A stretch of 64,000 bases of DNA, from positions 1-64,000 of the forward strand of contig JAERSV010000023.1 of assembly GCA_016845345.1 (NCBI GenBank), in the 5' to 3' direction. Source of the DNA: Methanobacteriota archaeon (GTDB lineage: Archaea; Thermoplasmatota; Poseidoniia; Poseidoniales; Thalassarchaeaceae). Of the stretch, positions 1-10,600 are shown in pieces (the first letter of the stretch is position 1; each line of letters begins with the position of its first letter). The notes under the pieces are model-generated. The model saw only the letters and a list, made by a program, of their open reading frames with translations. It was not told where the DNA came from and made no database searches. The translations under genes were made by a program, and so were the position numbers.

Positions 1-1
1 A

Positions 2-550
2 ACTTTGACAAGACATGTTGATGATGCAGATGGGGCAATGACTGGAGTCATTGATACATGCGATTCTTGTAAAGATTTGTTAGGCGTAGTACTCGATGTC
101 TGGGTTGGTACGGGAAATGTCGACTTAGATTCTGATATACCCCCAGCAGCTGTTCAAGGAGATTATACAATTCTCGGCGAAGTGTTTGATCCGGATGGCA
201 CTCTCACATTCACTTATCCTCTTGTAACAGTTGATGGCACCATTGCAACATGGGACAATTCAGATGGTTTTGGGTCAGGAAATGGTGTTGTAGGTGATTA
301 TAGCTCTCAATTGAATTTGCCAGGTACAACAACTGATGGAGACTCACTTGGCCGAGAGTATATTGAAAGAGATGAGATATTGTCAGACTACGGTTGTTAT
401 GAATTTAAGGTCACCGTGACAATGACTGAAGATTGGGCAGTTGAATTGGACCCTACTATTACAATAGAGGAATTCACATTTGAACGTGGAATGAACTCGG
501 ATGAAGATAATTCAGAGGGTTCAGAATCAATTATACTTGGTTGTACTTGA
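2..550 (+). CDS. C-terminal part of a secreted/surface protein with an Ig-like or PKD-like fold (5' truncated by window edge)
   Basis: Frame is open to the window start and ends at TGA 548-550. Acidic, Thr/Gly-rich beta-type sequence without low-complexity shadow features. Confidence 0.5.
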   Translation, partial: TLTRHVDDADGAMTGVIDTCDSCKDLLGVVLDVWVGTGNVDLDSDIPPAAVQGDYTILGEVFDPDGTLTFTYPLVTVDGTIATWDNSDGFGSGNGVVGDYSSQLNLPGTTTDGDSLGREYIERDEILSDYGCYEFKVTVTMTEDWAVELDPTITIEEFTFERGMNSDEDNSEGSESIILGCT

Positions 551-592
551 TATTATTTATTTTTAATTATATTCGATAATTCTTACATCTTC

Positions 593-728
593 AAACTCAG
601 ATATCATCCAAGTCATCTAGTTCATCGCGCTCAACAGTAATTGTCCTAGTCGGCTCATCAAAACTCAGATATCATCCAAGTCATCTAGTTCATCGCGCTC
701 AACAGTAATTGTCCTAGTGGGCTCATCT
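593..728. repeat. 68-bp tandem direct duplication covering the 3' end and stop codon of the minus-strand gene 665..2401
   Basis: aaactcagatatcatccaagtcatctagttcatcgcgctcaacagtaattgtcctagt[c/g]ggctcatc occurs at 593-660 and again at 661-728 with essentially one internal mismatch. Confidence 0.93.
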
Positions 729-2401
729 CGTGAATGAAGCGCTGTGAAGTATGTTACTAATCCTAGACCAACTACCAATGCGACAAGGAAACTGATGAGC
801 ATCGGGCTCATTCCAGCCGGAGCCTCGTCTGCAACACTCCATACAACAATTTCACTGAGCACAGAGCCGCCGCCAAGTGTACCTTCAATTGCTACCTGTG
901 AAGGGGTCAAAGGACTACAAGATAGGGTGGCGTTACCTTCTTGTGCATGGCCCCATTTCAACTCAATCTCAGCAGTTTCTCCTGCCATCACATCAGCAGC
1001 AGGGTATGTTGGGCTGATGTCTGCTCTATTCTCGCCATCGTAGCACTCTATTGCGACGCTATCGATCAAATCGTTTGGATTACCTGCATCAGCATTGCCT
1101 GTATTACTCAGAGTTACCGTAACAGTTGCTCGCTTTCCTAAGTGTGCCTGTTTTGTTATCTCAACAGATGTAACGCTGATATGCGGGATTGTGTCAAACT
1201 GGACGCTTGGGTTGGCACTCTTCTCTAAATTGCCATCAGTGCCGTAATATGTCCCCCACGCGGTGAACCATTCTATGTCACTAACAGTAGCGCTTTCTGT
1301 CCAGATGGTGCCATCAGCAAATCCTATCTCAACAATTCTTGGGCCTTGTTGATAATTTGCTGGCACAAGGTAAGTTCCATCAACCATTGAAAGTCCCTGT
1401 AGGGTTCGTTCTGCTGGGCCAACTCCGGTTAAATTGAATTTAATTCCAGAACCGGGAAATTGTAGTACTTGAGAAGCGAGTTGTCTTTCCCATAGGTCAA
1501 CAATTCCACCAGTGCCTTCAACATTGGTTAAAGAAATTTGAGCCTCGGTATCTGATACAATATCGTGGTCATCACGGCTACCATCAAATCCACCTCCATT
1601 CATTGAGACGCTCGCATCACTTCCTGTAAGGGTGACTGGGCCACTCGCACTCACTACTGTGTTTGTTGCCGCGAATTCTCCATTGATGGTAATATCTGCC
1701 CCTGAAATTTCAGAATCGGTGGCGGTGAGAGTCGCGCCATTTTGGATATTGAGTGAGAACCCAGAATCACCACGTAATAACCAACCCGTGTGGTCGAGTT
1801 CAGTAGCCTCGTAGATATTGGTTTCAGTCAGGCGTTCAACTTCAATACGGTCAATCACTAGTTCACCATATTCTCCTAATATCGACTCAAAAGAAAGGGT
1901 ACCACCTGCCCCTGGTAGGGGATTTACAACACTGCCCGGAGTTGTGTGGTTGTCTCCTTCCATGTCATCTTTAGGTCCATCATTCCATTGTGCGGTATAA
2001 TTCGATAAATTGTATCCTGGTGCTGAGAAAATATTGATTGAAAAGGCACCAATTGATTCGGGCAAAAATAGCGTTGAAGTACTACCGTAAGCACTCCAAA
2101 ATTGCAGGTCAGAAGGTGGGTTTTCAGCATTTAGTTGGCTACCATCCATAATCAGATTACCTTGTACATCCAGTGAAGACCCCTGGGCAACAGATATTGA
2201 TTCAGAAATTGTCAGATTTACTCCAGCAGGAACAATCACACTCCCGTTCATAGTTGAAGTCTGATTCCAATTGGTATCTTCTGTTAGAGTTACTGTGCTA
2301 CCATCTGATGGCGGTGTTGCGGCAATTGTTGGGCTGGTAATTGGTAAAACCATTCCGAGCATGAGGATAGCAGTCAAAATCACGAATATACGCTTGTTCA
2401 T
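665..2401 (-). CDS. Secreted, C-terminally membrane-anchored surface protein (beta-helix-like N-terminal half, CARDB-like C-terminal domain)
   Basis: 578-aa ORF with N-terminal signal peptide (MNKRIFVILTAILMLGMVLPI), beta-solenoid-like repeats and C-terminal TM (MLISFLVALVVGLGLVTYF) followed by an acidic tail. Confidence 0.8.
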   Translation of the reverse strand: MNKRIFVILTAILMLGMVLPITSPTIAATPPSDGSTVTLTEDTNWNQTSTMNGSVIVPAGVNLTISESISVAQGSSLDVQGNLIMDGSQLNAENPPSDLQFWSAYGSTSTLFLPESIGAFSINIFSAPGYNLSNYTAQWNDGPKDDMEGDNHTTPGSVVNPLPGAGGTLSFESILGEYGELVIDRIEVERLTETNIYEATELDHTGWLLRGDSGFSLNIQNGATLTATDSEISGADITINGEFAATNTVVSASGPVTLTGSDASVSMNGGGFDGSRDDHDIVSDTEAQISLTNVEGTGGIVDLWERQLASQVLQFPGSGIKFNLTGVGPAERTLQGLSMVDGTYLVPANYQQGPRIVEIGFADGTIWTESATVSDIEWFTAWGTYYGTDGNLEKSANPSVQFDTIPHISVTSVEITKQAHLGKRATVTVTLSNTGNADAGNPNDLIDSVAIECYDGENRADISPTYPAADVMAGETAEIELKWGHAQEGNATLSCSPLTPSQVAIEGTLGGGSVLSEIVVWSVADEAPAGMSPMLISFLVALVVGLGLVTYFTALHSRDEPTRTITVERDELDDLDDI

Positions 2402-2482
2402 CGGGCTGTGCGACTAAGTCATTGAACATGAAGCCGTCGCTTTAGCGGGTAAAGGAATACAAACCTTCACCAAAACCGGGGA

Positions 2483-3169
2483 ATGATGTCGTCAGAGTAT
2501 TTACCCTGGGAGAATCTCGTAATCGCACCTTTAATGGTGCTATGGCTCTTCCTTCCTGGCTATCTCTCAAACACTACGGCAATGCTAGGTGGAAAGTGGA
2601 TACCATCAATGACTGGAATCCCAATTAAACCAATTGATGGTGGCAAAAATCATTCTGATGGCAACCGCATTTTAGGCGATGGTAAAACTTGGAATGGGCT
2701 CATAGGTGGTACTATTGGCGGCGGATTAATCGCTATGCTAACACATTCACTTTCTGCTGGGAATCATATTTCTAGCGCACCTTTCCTTGACCCTCTTGGC
2801 ACCTATGGTGTTGGTTCAGCGAGTATTGAAACTGCATGGTTTTGGATAGGTGGTGAATGGGGTGCGGCATTCGTTCTTGGATGCACTCTTGGATTTGGAT
2901 GCATGGTTGGTGATTCAGTAGGTTCGTTTTTCAAACGCCGCCGTGGATTGAAGAGAGAAGGCGAAGTGAGTAGCAAAGCCCCACTCCTTGACACCCTCCC
3001 ATTTGCTATTTTCACATTTTTGTTTGGTCTCATTTTCTTAGGCCCATCAATCGTTGGTCACAGTGGTTTGTTGATGGGGATGGTTATCCTTCTCATCCTA
3101 ACTCCCATTATTCATCGCTCATTCAATGTTTTGGGCTACAAACTTGGATTGAAATCAGTACCATATTGA
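2483..3169 (+). CDS. carS: CDP-archaeol synthase (CDP-2,3-bis-O-geranylgeranyl-sn-glycerol synthase, CarS/DUF46 family)
   Basis: Motifs LPGYLSNTTAMLGG...PIDGGKNHSDGNRILGDGKTWNGLIGGT...GDSVGSFFKRRRGLKR...PLLDTLPF match the CarS family pattern; multi-TM. Confidence 0.88.
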   Translation: MMSSEYLPWENLVIAPLMVLWLFLPGYLSNTTAMLGGKWIPSMTGIPIKPIDGGKNHSDGNRILGDGKTWNGLIGGTIGGGLIAMLTHSLSAGNHISSAPFLDPLGTYGVGSASIETAWFWIGGEWGAAFVLGCTLGFGCMVGDSVGSFFKRRRGLKREGEVSSKAPLLDTLPFAIFTFLFGLIFLGPSIVGHSGLLMGMVILLILTPIIHRSFNVLGYKLGLKSVPY

Positions 3170-3251
3170 TGTCAAACGGTTGTATTCTCTCGCCTTTCTC
3201 CAATGATAACTCGGTGGTATTGCTTATCGCCTCTCTTTGCTACCAATGTAA

Positions 3252-4523
3252 TTGATGGCAGAGGCGACTGTGTTGGTTGTTGGCGGCGGAGGGCGCGAGC
3301 ACGCCCTGACTATTGGGCTGGTTGCATCACCCTCCGTAGGCGAAGTTCACGTTGCTCCAGGCAACGCTGGAACCTCTTTAGTTGCAACTAATCATCCGTT
3401 TTCAGCGGCTGATGTGGATGCAATAGTAGGATTGGCACTATCGTTAGACTGCGACCTCGTCGTAGTAGGGCCAGAAGGCCCCTTGGTAGACGGTCTTGCT
3501 GACAAATTAACTACTGCAGGAATCCCTTGTTTTGGCCCCCATGCTGAGGGCGCCAAACTCGAAGGCAGCAAATTGTACGCTAAACAAACAATGCAAAATC
3601 TGGGCATCCCAACCGCTGGCATACACAACATCAATTCCTCCTCACAAATTGACGCTGCCCTCAACGACTTTGCACCACCTTGGGTAGTCAAGCGAGATGT
3701 CCTTGCTGGTGGTAAAGGCGTAGTTGTTACATCAGACAGGCAAGAAGCGAAACAGGCATTATCGGGCGGATTAGAAGCGGACGGTTTTGTGCTGTTAGAG
3801 GAATTCCTTAGTGGTGAGGAAGCGAGTATGCTAATCATGCTCGATGAAAGTGGGTGGGTTGCTTTACCGGCAAGTCAGGACCACAAACGAGTAGGGGAGG
3901 GGGACACAGGCCCAAACACCGGGGGGATGGGTGCATATGCTCCGGCACCAGTAGTTACTAACGAAGTGCGAGAGAAGGTTTACTCAAGAATTGTCGAACC
4001 TATGCACAGTTGGCTCAAGTCTCAAGATTCTCTTTATCGAGGTTGCCTCTATGTCGGATTAATGATTGATGAGTTAGGTGACCCCTATGTTGTTGAGTAT
4101 AATGTGCGGTTTGGTGACCCCGAAACTCAGGTTACAGTGCCATTAATTTCCAGTGACCTTTACGAATTGCTGTTTTCTGTTGCTTCTGGAAATGTTGGTT
4201 CACACACGCCAGAATTTACTGACTCTTCTGCTTTGACAGTTGTATTAGCGGCCGAAGGATATCCTGATTCTCCGCGTAAAGGATTGCCAATTTCTATTGA
4301 AGTTGGGCTGATTGCAGACGGTGACGGCGGCGCGTTCATCCATCATGCTGGTACAAAGCATGGAAGTGATGGTGAATTGCTCTCAAGTGGCGGCCGGGTG
4401 CTTGCTTGTACAGGCATCGGCTCAAACTTGGATGAAGCCCGAAATCTTGCATATTCATTGATGGATGGCATCATTTTGGAAGGATCTCACTATCGCTCGG
4501 ACATCGGTTTTAGGGCGTTGTAG
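3252..4523 (+). CDS. purD: Phosphoribosylamine-glycine ligase
   Basis: VLVVGGGGREHALTIGL, VVVGPEGPLVDGLAD, GGKGVVVTSD, DHKRVGEGDTGPNTGGMGAYAP, EYNVRFGDPETQ are classic PurD motifs. Confidence 0.97.
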   Translation: MMAEATVLVVGGGGREHALTIGLVASPSVGEVHVAPGNAGTSLVATNHPFSAADVDAIVGLALSLDCDLVVVGPEGPLVDGLADKLTTAGIPCFGPHAEGAKLEGSKLYAKQTMQNLGIPTAGIHNINSSSQIDAALNDFAPPWVVKRDVLAGGKGVVVTSDRQEAKQALSGGLEADGFVLLEEFLSGEEASMLIMLDESGWVALPASQDHKRVGEGDTGPNTGGMGAYAPAPVVTNEVREKVYSRIVEPMHSWLKSQDSLYRGCLYVGLMIDELGDPYVVEYNVRFGDPETQVTVPLISSDLYELLFSVASGNVGSHTPEFTDSSALTVVLAAEGYPDSPRKGLPISIEVGLIADGDGGAFIHHAGTKHGSDGELLSSGGRVLACTGIGSNLDEARNLAYSLMDGIILEGSHYRSDIGFRAL

Positions 4524-4663
4524 AGAATAAAATTCCAAGTGTTGGACTACGGCTTTACCCCTTACGTGCGCGTAGGCGGGTGCGCGCTCGTTTGGCAACG
4601 GTTAAAAAAAGGGGTCAGGTGGCGGCCACGCTGACGGTCGTAAGACTGACAACAACCGAGGTA

Positions 4664-7600
4664 ATGGAAATGGAAAATGAAGGAAACGCATCTGTGCTAC
4701 GTAATGTAGCGTGGGGGCTTGCTAGAGCACCATTGGCAGCACTTATTCTGCTGTTAATGACGATGGCAATGTACCCACTGGGTGTGACCTATGATCAAGA
4801 GACAGCAATAATGACGCAAGTATTGCCGTTCGTGTTACTCACGATCGGTGCAATGTTCGGCAGTGTGCCAAGAATCGTCTTCTCAAACCTCGGAGTGAAG
4901 CCTGCACAAGTCACATTGCTAATTTACGCACCACTAGTACTCGCAGCAGCGATTCCACAGTTGGTAATAGGAAACACTCTACTTGGAGTCTTGTTCCTAA
5001 CTTTAGCACTTGGAGTCCACATGTTTGACAAAGTAGGTCGTAACGATGAAGCCAACTTGTTAATTTGGATCGTAATGGGATTCTACGCCGCACTTTCATT
5101 TGCGGCTGTTGCCGCCCCTTCATGGGATGGCACACAGTTCGTGAACGGTGCTTGGCTCCCTGAACTTACAGAGAACGCATGGGGTTCAATGGATGGGCAT
5201 CGGGAAGCAACGGCTTTCCTATTCTTTAACGGCTGGATGATTGCCATCCTAACTGGTGTGCTAGTCACACTAGGTATTCGTGGCAGATTTGCAAAGCCAA
5301 GCACAAAGGGTTGGTTTTCCAACCTTCCTGAGAAATTCAACGATAAAGCATACATTCCACTGTTTGCTGCATTTGGGGTTTGGCTCATAGCCCACCTAAT
5401 TTCAGAAGTGTCGTTCTTCTCAGTAACAGAAGTACAGAGAGTATCAGGAGATTCTCTTGGCGTATGGTGGCCACTATTTACTGGTATAATCTCATTACTA
5501 ACAGCATATTGTTTTGCAGAAAATATGCGAACTCGTGGCGGTTTAATAGGAATGAATTGGTTAATTTATTCGGTTGGCTCCTTCCACGAAAATGGAATCA
5601 TAATGGATGGTTCACAAGAATGGCACTCATATTTCTCAGGGAATAATGGTCTATTTGTTTGGTTCTTCATCTTCTTCTGGCTCAATGTGTTAGTCGTGAT
5701 GTTAAGTGTCAAAGGAAAATTAGGGGATAGTTCACCCAGGAGAACACCCGGTCTTGCCAAGCAATTTTGGTCAGAGCACTGGTACGGTATTACTGTAGGC
5801 GCTGCTCTATTCTTTGGTTTGTTAGTTCGTGTAGTATGGAATGTTATTCCTTTCATGAACTCTAGTGGGACCCATGAGTGGGACTTGACTGGTGGTTCTG
5901 ACCCATGGTACATGATGCGAACAGTAGAATACATCCTCGCTGAACATAACCATTTCATCATCGATATGGACCGTTCTTACCCACTAGGTGCAATCAACCC
6001 TCGTCCACCTCTGTTTTCATGGAGTCTGGCTGTTGGAGGAATGATGCTAGCGCCTTTGTTAGGCGTCCCAGCATCTGAGGCTGTTTGGTGGTCTGTCGCC
6101 GCTCTACCTGCAATTTATGGTGCACTCACTGTGCTACCAATTGCAGGAATCGGCAACCGTTTCTTTGGCCGTGCAACTGGTGCAGTTGCGGCTTGGTTGA
6201 TTGCTTTGATGCCCGGGCACGTTGGTCACAGTACCTTCGCTTTGGCTGACCACGACGCATTTGCAATCTTGTTCCTGTCATTAGGATTTTATTTCTGGTT
6301 GAAAGCAGTCAAGGCTGCTGGTGATGACAAGATGGTGGCGAATGCAAATTGGTCACCTGCATATTTGTTCAAAGGAATCAAAGCCACATTTGAAAAGCGA
6401 CAAGGAGCAATTGCTAATGCAATTCTTTCCGGTATTGCATTCTCAACTGTTGCATTAGGATGGAAAGGATTCGTCTACGGTCTTGGTATCGTGTTCTTGG
6501 CATTCTTCGCTCAGATTGTAATTAATCAATTCCGCGGACGTGACAGCATGGCATTGTATGTTTCTGCAATGACAATGATGTTGGTTACATTCCTAATTCC
6601 ACTGCCATTCTATGCACATATGCAATTGGGATTGGTTTTCGATGCTAGCGGTTTCCAACCTATGTTCTACATCGTAGGATTCACATTTGCCGCTGGATGG
6701 GTTTCAGTTTCATTCCGTGACAAACCATGGCTACTCGTATTAGTGAGCGGTGGTGCACTTGCAGGTGTAATCCTCGGCGCTCTCTGGTTGATTCAATTTA
6801 TTGGATTATACAATGGCTGGGATGTTCTATTCACTGGAGGGTACTATCTATCTAAGAACAAGATTTTCGATACGATTGCTGAAGCACAGGCTCCAAGCCG
6901 AGCAATGCTTTTCGCATCATTTGGTCCAATAGTAGCATTGGCAGCATTATTTGCTGGGTTCGTTGCACTTTGGCAAGGTCTGCGTCGCCGTGACAGTAGC
7001 AGATTGGTTCTAGCAATCTGGATATTAGTTGCCGGAGTAATGGCTTGGCGTGCTGGAAGATTCATCTTCAACGCAACTCCTCCAGTCGCAGTGATGGGTG
7101 CTTGGGCATTTGTCATCATGTGGCAGTGGGTTGGGGGAACCGATTTCGCTAAGGCTTGGAGAAGGCTTGGAATTGGTTCACCTAGAGCAAGATTCTCTTC
7201 AACAACTAAGACGGCTCGTAAATTCCCTGGAATAGTTCCTATTCTGATGATTTTCATGCTAGTAGGTGCGCAACATGCGGCGTATGGATTAGATTCAGGT
7301 ATTCCATCTGGTAACTCAAAGGCAAAGGATGTTGATTCAAATATTTACAATATAACTCCGAATATTCTGCGTGCAGAAGACCCAATCTTTGGTTGGTCTT
7401 TCTTAGACTCTACTCAGTACAATCCATCGAGTCATTGCCGTGGTAACACCAAGGAAACCAGTTGTTGGTACATGGGTGCTTTTGGACCCGGATTCAATGG
7501 CCAATATTGGAATGAAGGGTATCAGTGGCTAGAAGAACAAGATGCTGATGTGCCATTTGGACAAAGGCCAGCATTCGTTTCATGGTGGGATTATGGATTC

Positions 7601-10600
7601 CAAGCATTGGCTCAAGGAAAGCACCCAACAGTCGCTGATAACTTCCAATCGGGTATTCCTGCTGCTGGAAATATGTTGTTAGCACAAAGTGATCACGACT
7701 TACTTTCACTTTACACAATGACACTTGCAGAGGGCGATTTGAGATATAATGATGGTACATTCACACCAGCCTTCCAAAACGCTCTAGAGAATCACTTGAG
7801 TGAGAGTCAAATTGAAGAGTTCTTACTTCTAAACACTCTAGGTGGGGAGGATGGGGTTGACGATTTAACAGACCGTTCATTTTCAATCACAAAGAAAGCA
7901 GGCAGTATTTCCTTTGGTGAAGGTCATTTGCTGGATTATAACGGAATGCCAACATCTGCTACAATCTATCGTGTATATGATAGTGAGGAGCAAATTGGTG
8001 GGGATTTCAACAATGAACATGAGGCTATGATTCAGTTCAATCAATCAAAGGACCGTAACGATGAAGTTATTGATGAGTTCACTCATCAAGTAATTGGTAA
8101 TTATTGGTACACTAAGGATATTGTTGAGAGTTTTGATGATGTATCATCTTCAATTCACCGCCAAAATGCCCGCTTAGCATTAGGTAGGGTTTTCTTGACT
8201 TCTGTAATGGATATGCCTGAGTTAGTTGATTTGTATCACCAATTAACAAATGACATTACTTACACTGTTGCAGATTCAGAAGGTAATCCAGGAGATACCA
8301 TCACTAGAAATCACGACATCCGATATTTTGGCGTTGATAATCGTCTATACCCTTCGGGTGGCTCATATCAGAATAGTGGAGGTAATCCTACAGGTATTTT
8401 CTATGCTCCAACCACACTTGCAGGTCTCGATCCTGAGACATATATGAAAACGTGGTACGTCACACAAAGAGGAAGTTCAAACTTCGTTGTTGACATGACA
8501 CAAGCTGAATACGAGGAGCAGTACAAGAATGATATCATAATGAGTGAATCACAAGATGTTGATATTATTCAAGCAGTTGACTTACGAGTTGACCAAGAGC
8601 CTGAGTTCTTTGACACAATGGTCGCTCGCACGTACATTGGATATGGTAGCCCTCAATTGGGCCTCCCAGGAAAGGTTGCTCAACCGGGTCAGCACTTTGA
8701 CCTAAGAGGCAGTACAAACAGCAGTTTGCAATATGCTTTCCCCCTTCCAGGTGCGATGATGTCAAACTTTGTAATCGCAAATTGGTATGATGACGAAGCA
8801 ACAAATTCAACCCCTTGGTATGATGCAAATACTGGGGTAAAGATACTCAAGTACTACAGTGGTGCTACCGTAAGTGGTGAAGTCAAATTAGGTGACTTCG
8901 GTGTAGTCCCTAAGGCTCGCCTATTGATTGAGCGGGACGCTTACAGTGGTGAAGACATATTTGATGAGGACCCAAGAGAATATTGGATTCCAATCGGTTC
9001 TGTCGATGCTGACGAAAATGGGCGCTTTGAATTCCGCGTCCCAGCAGGTCACATCCGAGTAACAGCATTTTCTGGGTTTGCTGAAGATGCACAGGTTTTG
9101 AGAAATCAAGATCGTGATGCTATCGTCTCAGCACAAAACGATTTCCAAGAATGGCAAGGATGGTTTTCAGATATTTTAGGCCAAACCACTGAAGATGGTA
9201 GGTCAGTTAATCCAATCACTGGAATTTTAGCGAACGTCAGTGGTGGTAAGTTACTTGGAGAGATGGATTTCAATGTGACTGGAGCACAAGCAGATACCAA
9301 CGGTGGAGCAGTTATTTCTAAGTCACTGACCATTGAAGCATCTAGTGCAACAGGAATTGTTACTTGGGAAGGCCATTCATCCTTTGATGGCACTCCGTTG
9401 AGTTCCCATGAACTAATTTTCACAGATATTTGGACTGAGGAAGAATTAGAGCACATCTGGACTACTAATGGTTCCGTAGTATCTACCGATGAACACCCAC
9501 GCGTGTTCCGTGGCGAAGGTGAGGTGACCTTTACTGGAGCAGGTTTGGTAGTAACTGATGGCGAGGTATTAGTATCAGATTTCACTGGAAATTACACACG
9601 ACAGATTGCAAATAACCACTCATTCACAGGGGTTGGGACATTCTCAGGGGATGGCCAATTCGTAGGTGATATCACAAGTGGAGAGACAATCTCAACATGT
9701 GTTAATGAAACAATCCCCGAATCTTCGGAACTATGTTCCTTAGAGGGCTCCGACCCAGTTACATACTTGTTCTCAGGAACTTTCGATGGTACAGGAAAAG
9801 TGACTGCTAATGGTTCAGTTGATTACACTGCAGAATTATACCGTGAAACACTAGTTGGTAACGGCATTTTCTTCACCGATGGAGAAGATGAGAGTCTTGA
9901 TACATTCGGTACAATCAACGGCAGTGGCACATTCAGTGGTGCTGGAATTTTTAATGGCCCAATGGTTGAGCCGGGTTCATTCCACTTAGTTGACGCATTA
10001 CCCGGCTCCTACCGAGTTTATGTTGTACTTCCAAATGGAAATATCACGCGGTTGAGTACTCCGCTTGAAGTTGACACAACCGCAACCAGCGGTGTGGAAT
10101 TACGCCTTCCCGGTTCTTGGATTGATGGTGAACTAGCGTGGTTCGACGGAGAACCAATTGCAAACACTGAACTTTACTTAACTGAGGTAAGTATAGATGA
10201 AGAGGCAACCGAGCCTTGTACCGAAGTTTTGTTCGCACCTTGTATTATCTATACTGATGAGAATGGTTCATTCGGCTATGGGCCTATTCCTGACGGTTCA
10301 TACGAGATGGTCATGGATGCTGACGGAGATGGATTCTACGAATGTGTACCTTGGAGAACTCCTGCTACGGTCCAATTTTGTGACGGCCGTGCCGCAGTTG
10401 CTGCGACTATTGATCCGATGAACTTCACAATGGCAAGCACCGATGCTGCGGTTCCAATGCATTTTGACATGGAATTCACACTAATGAAGGACCTTGGTGG
10501 CGGTTCAGTTGAACCAATTACTGATGAAGTCATTAATTTCCATAGCGTGATTCTCACAGACGATGAATATGTCGAGGCAATTTATGATAATGAATCAGGC

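Noticed and set aside
744-1043. Plus-strand ORFs antisense to 665..2401 (also 941..1141, 1632..1814, 1818..2000)
   Set aside because: Shadow frames opposite a clear signal-peptide/TM gene; no coherent protein features.
3392-3838. Antisense ORF in purD
   Set aside because: Opposite a textbook PurD coding sequence; composition of a shadow ORF.
4561-4600. GC-rich tgcgcgtaggcgggtgcgcg upstream of aglB as another CCGTAGG hairpin
   Set aside because: Lacks the CCGTAGG core and does not form a clean stem around GTA; better seen as a short direct repeat.
9106-9585. Many antisense ORFs within aglB (e.g. 6844..7257, 9106..9585, 11095..11448)
   Set aside because: Thr/Ser/Pro-rich reverse frames of beta-rich repeats; no starts or motifs to support them.
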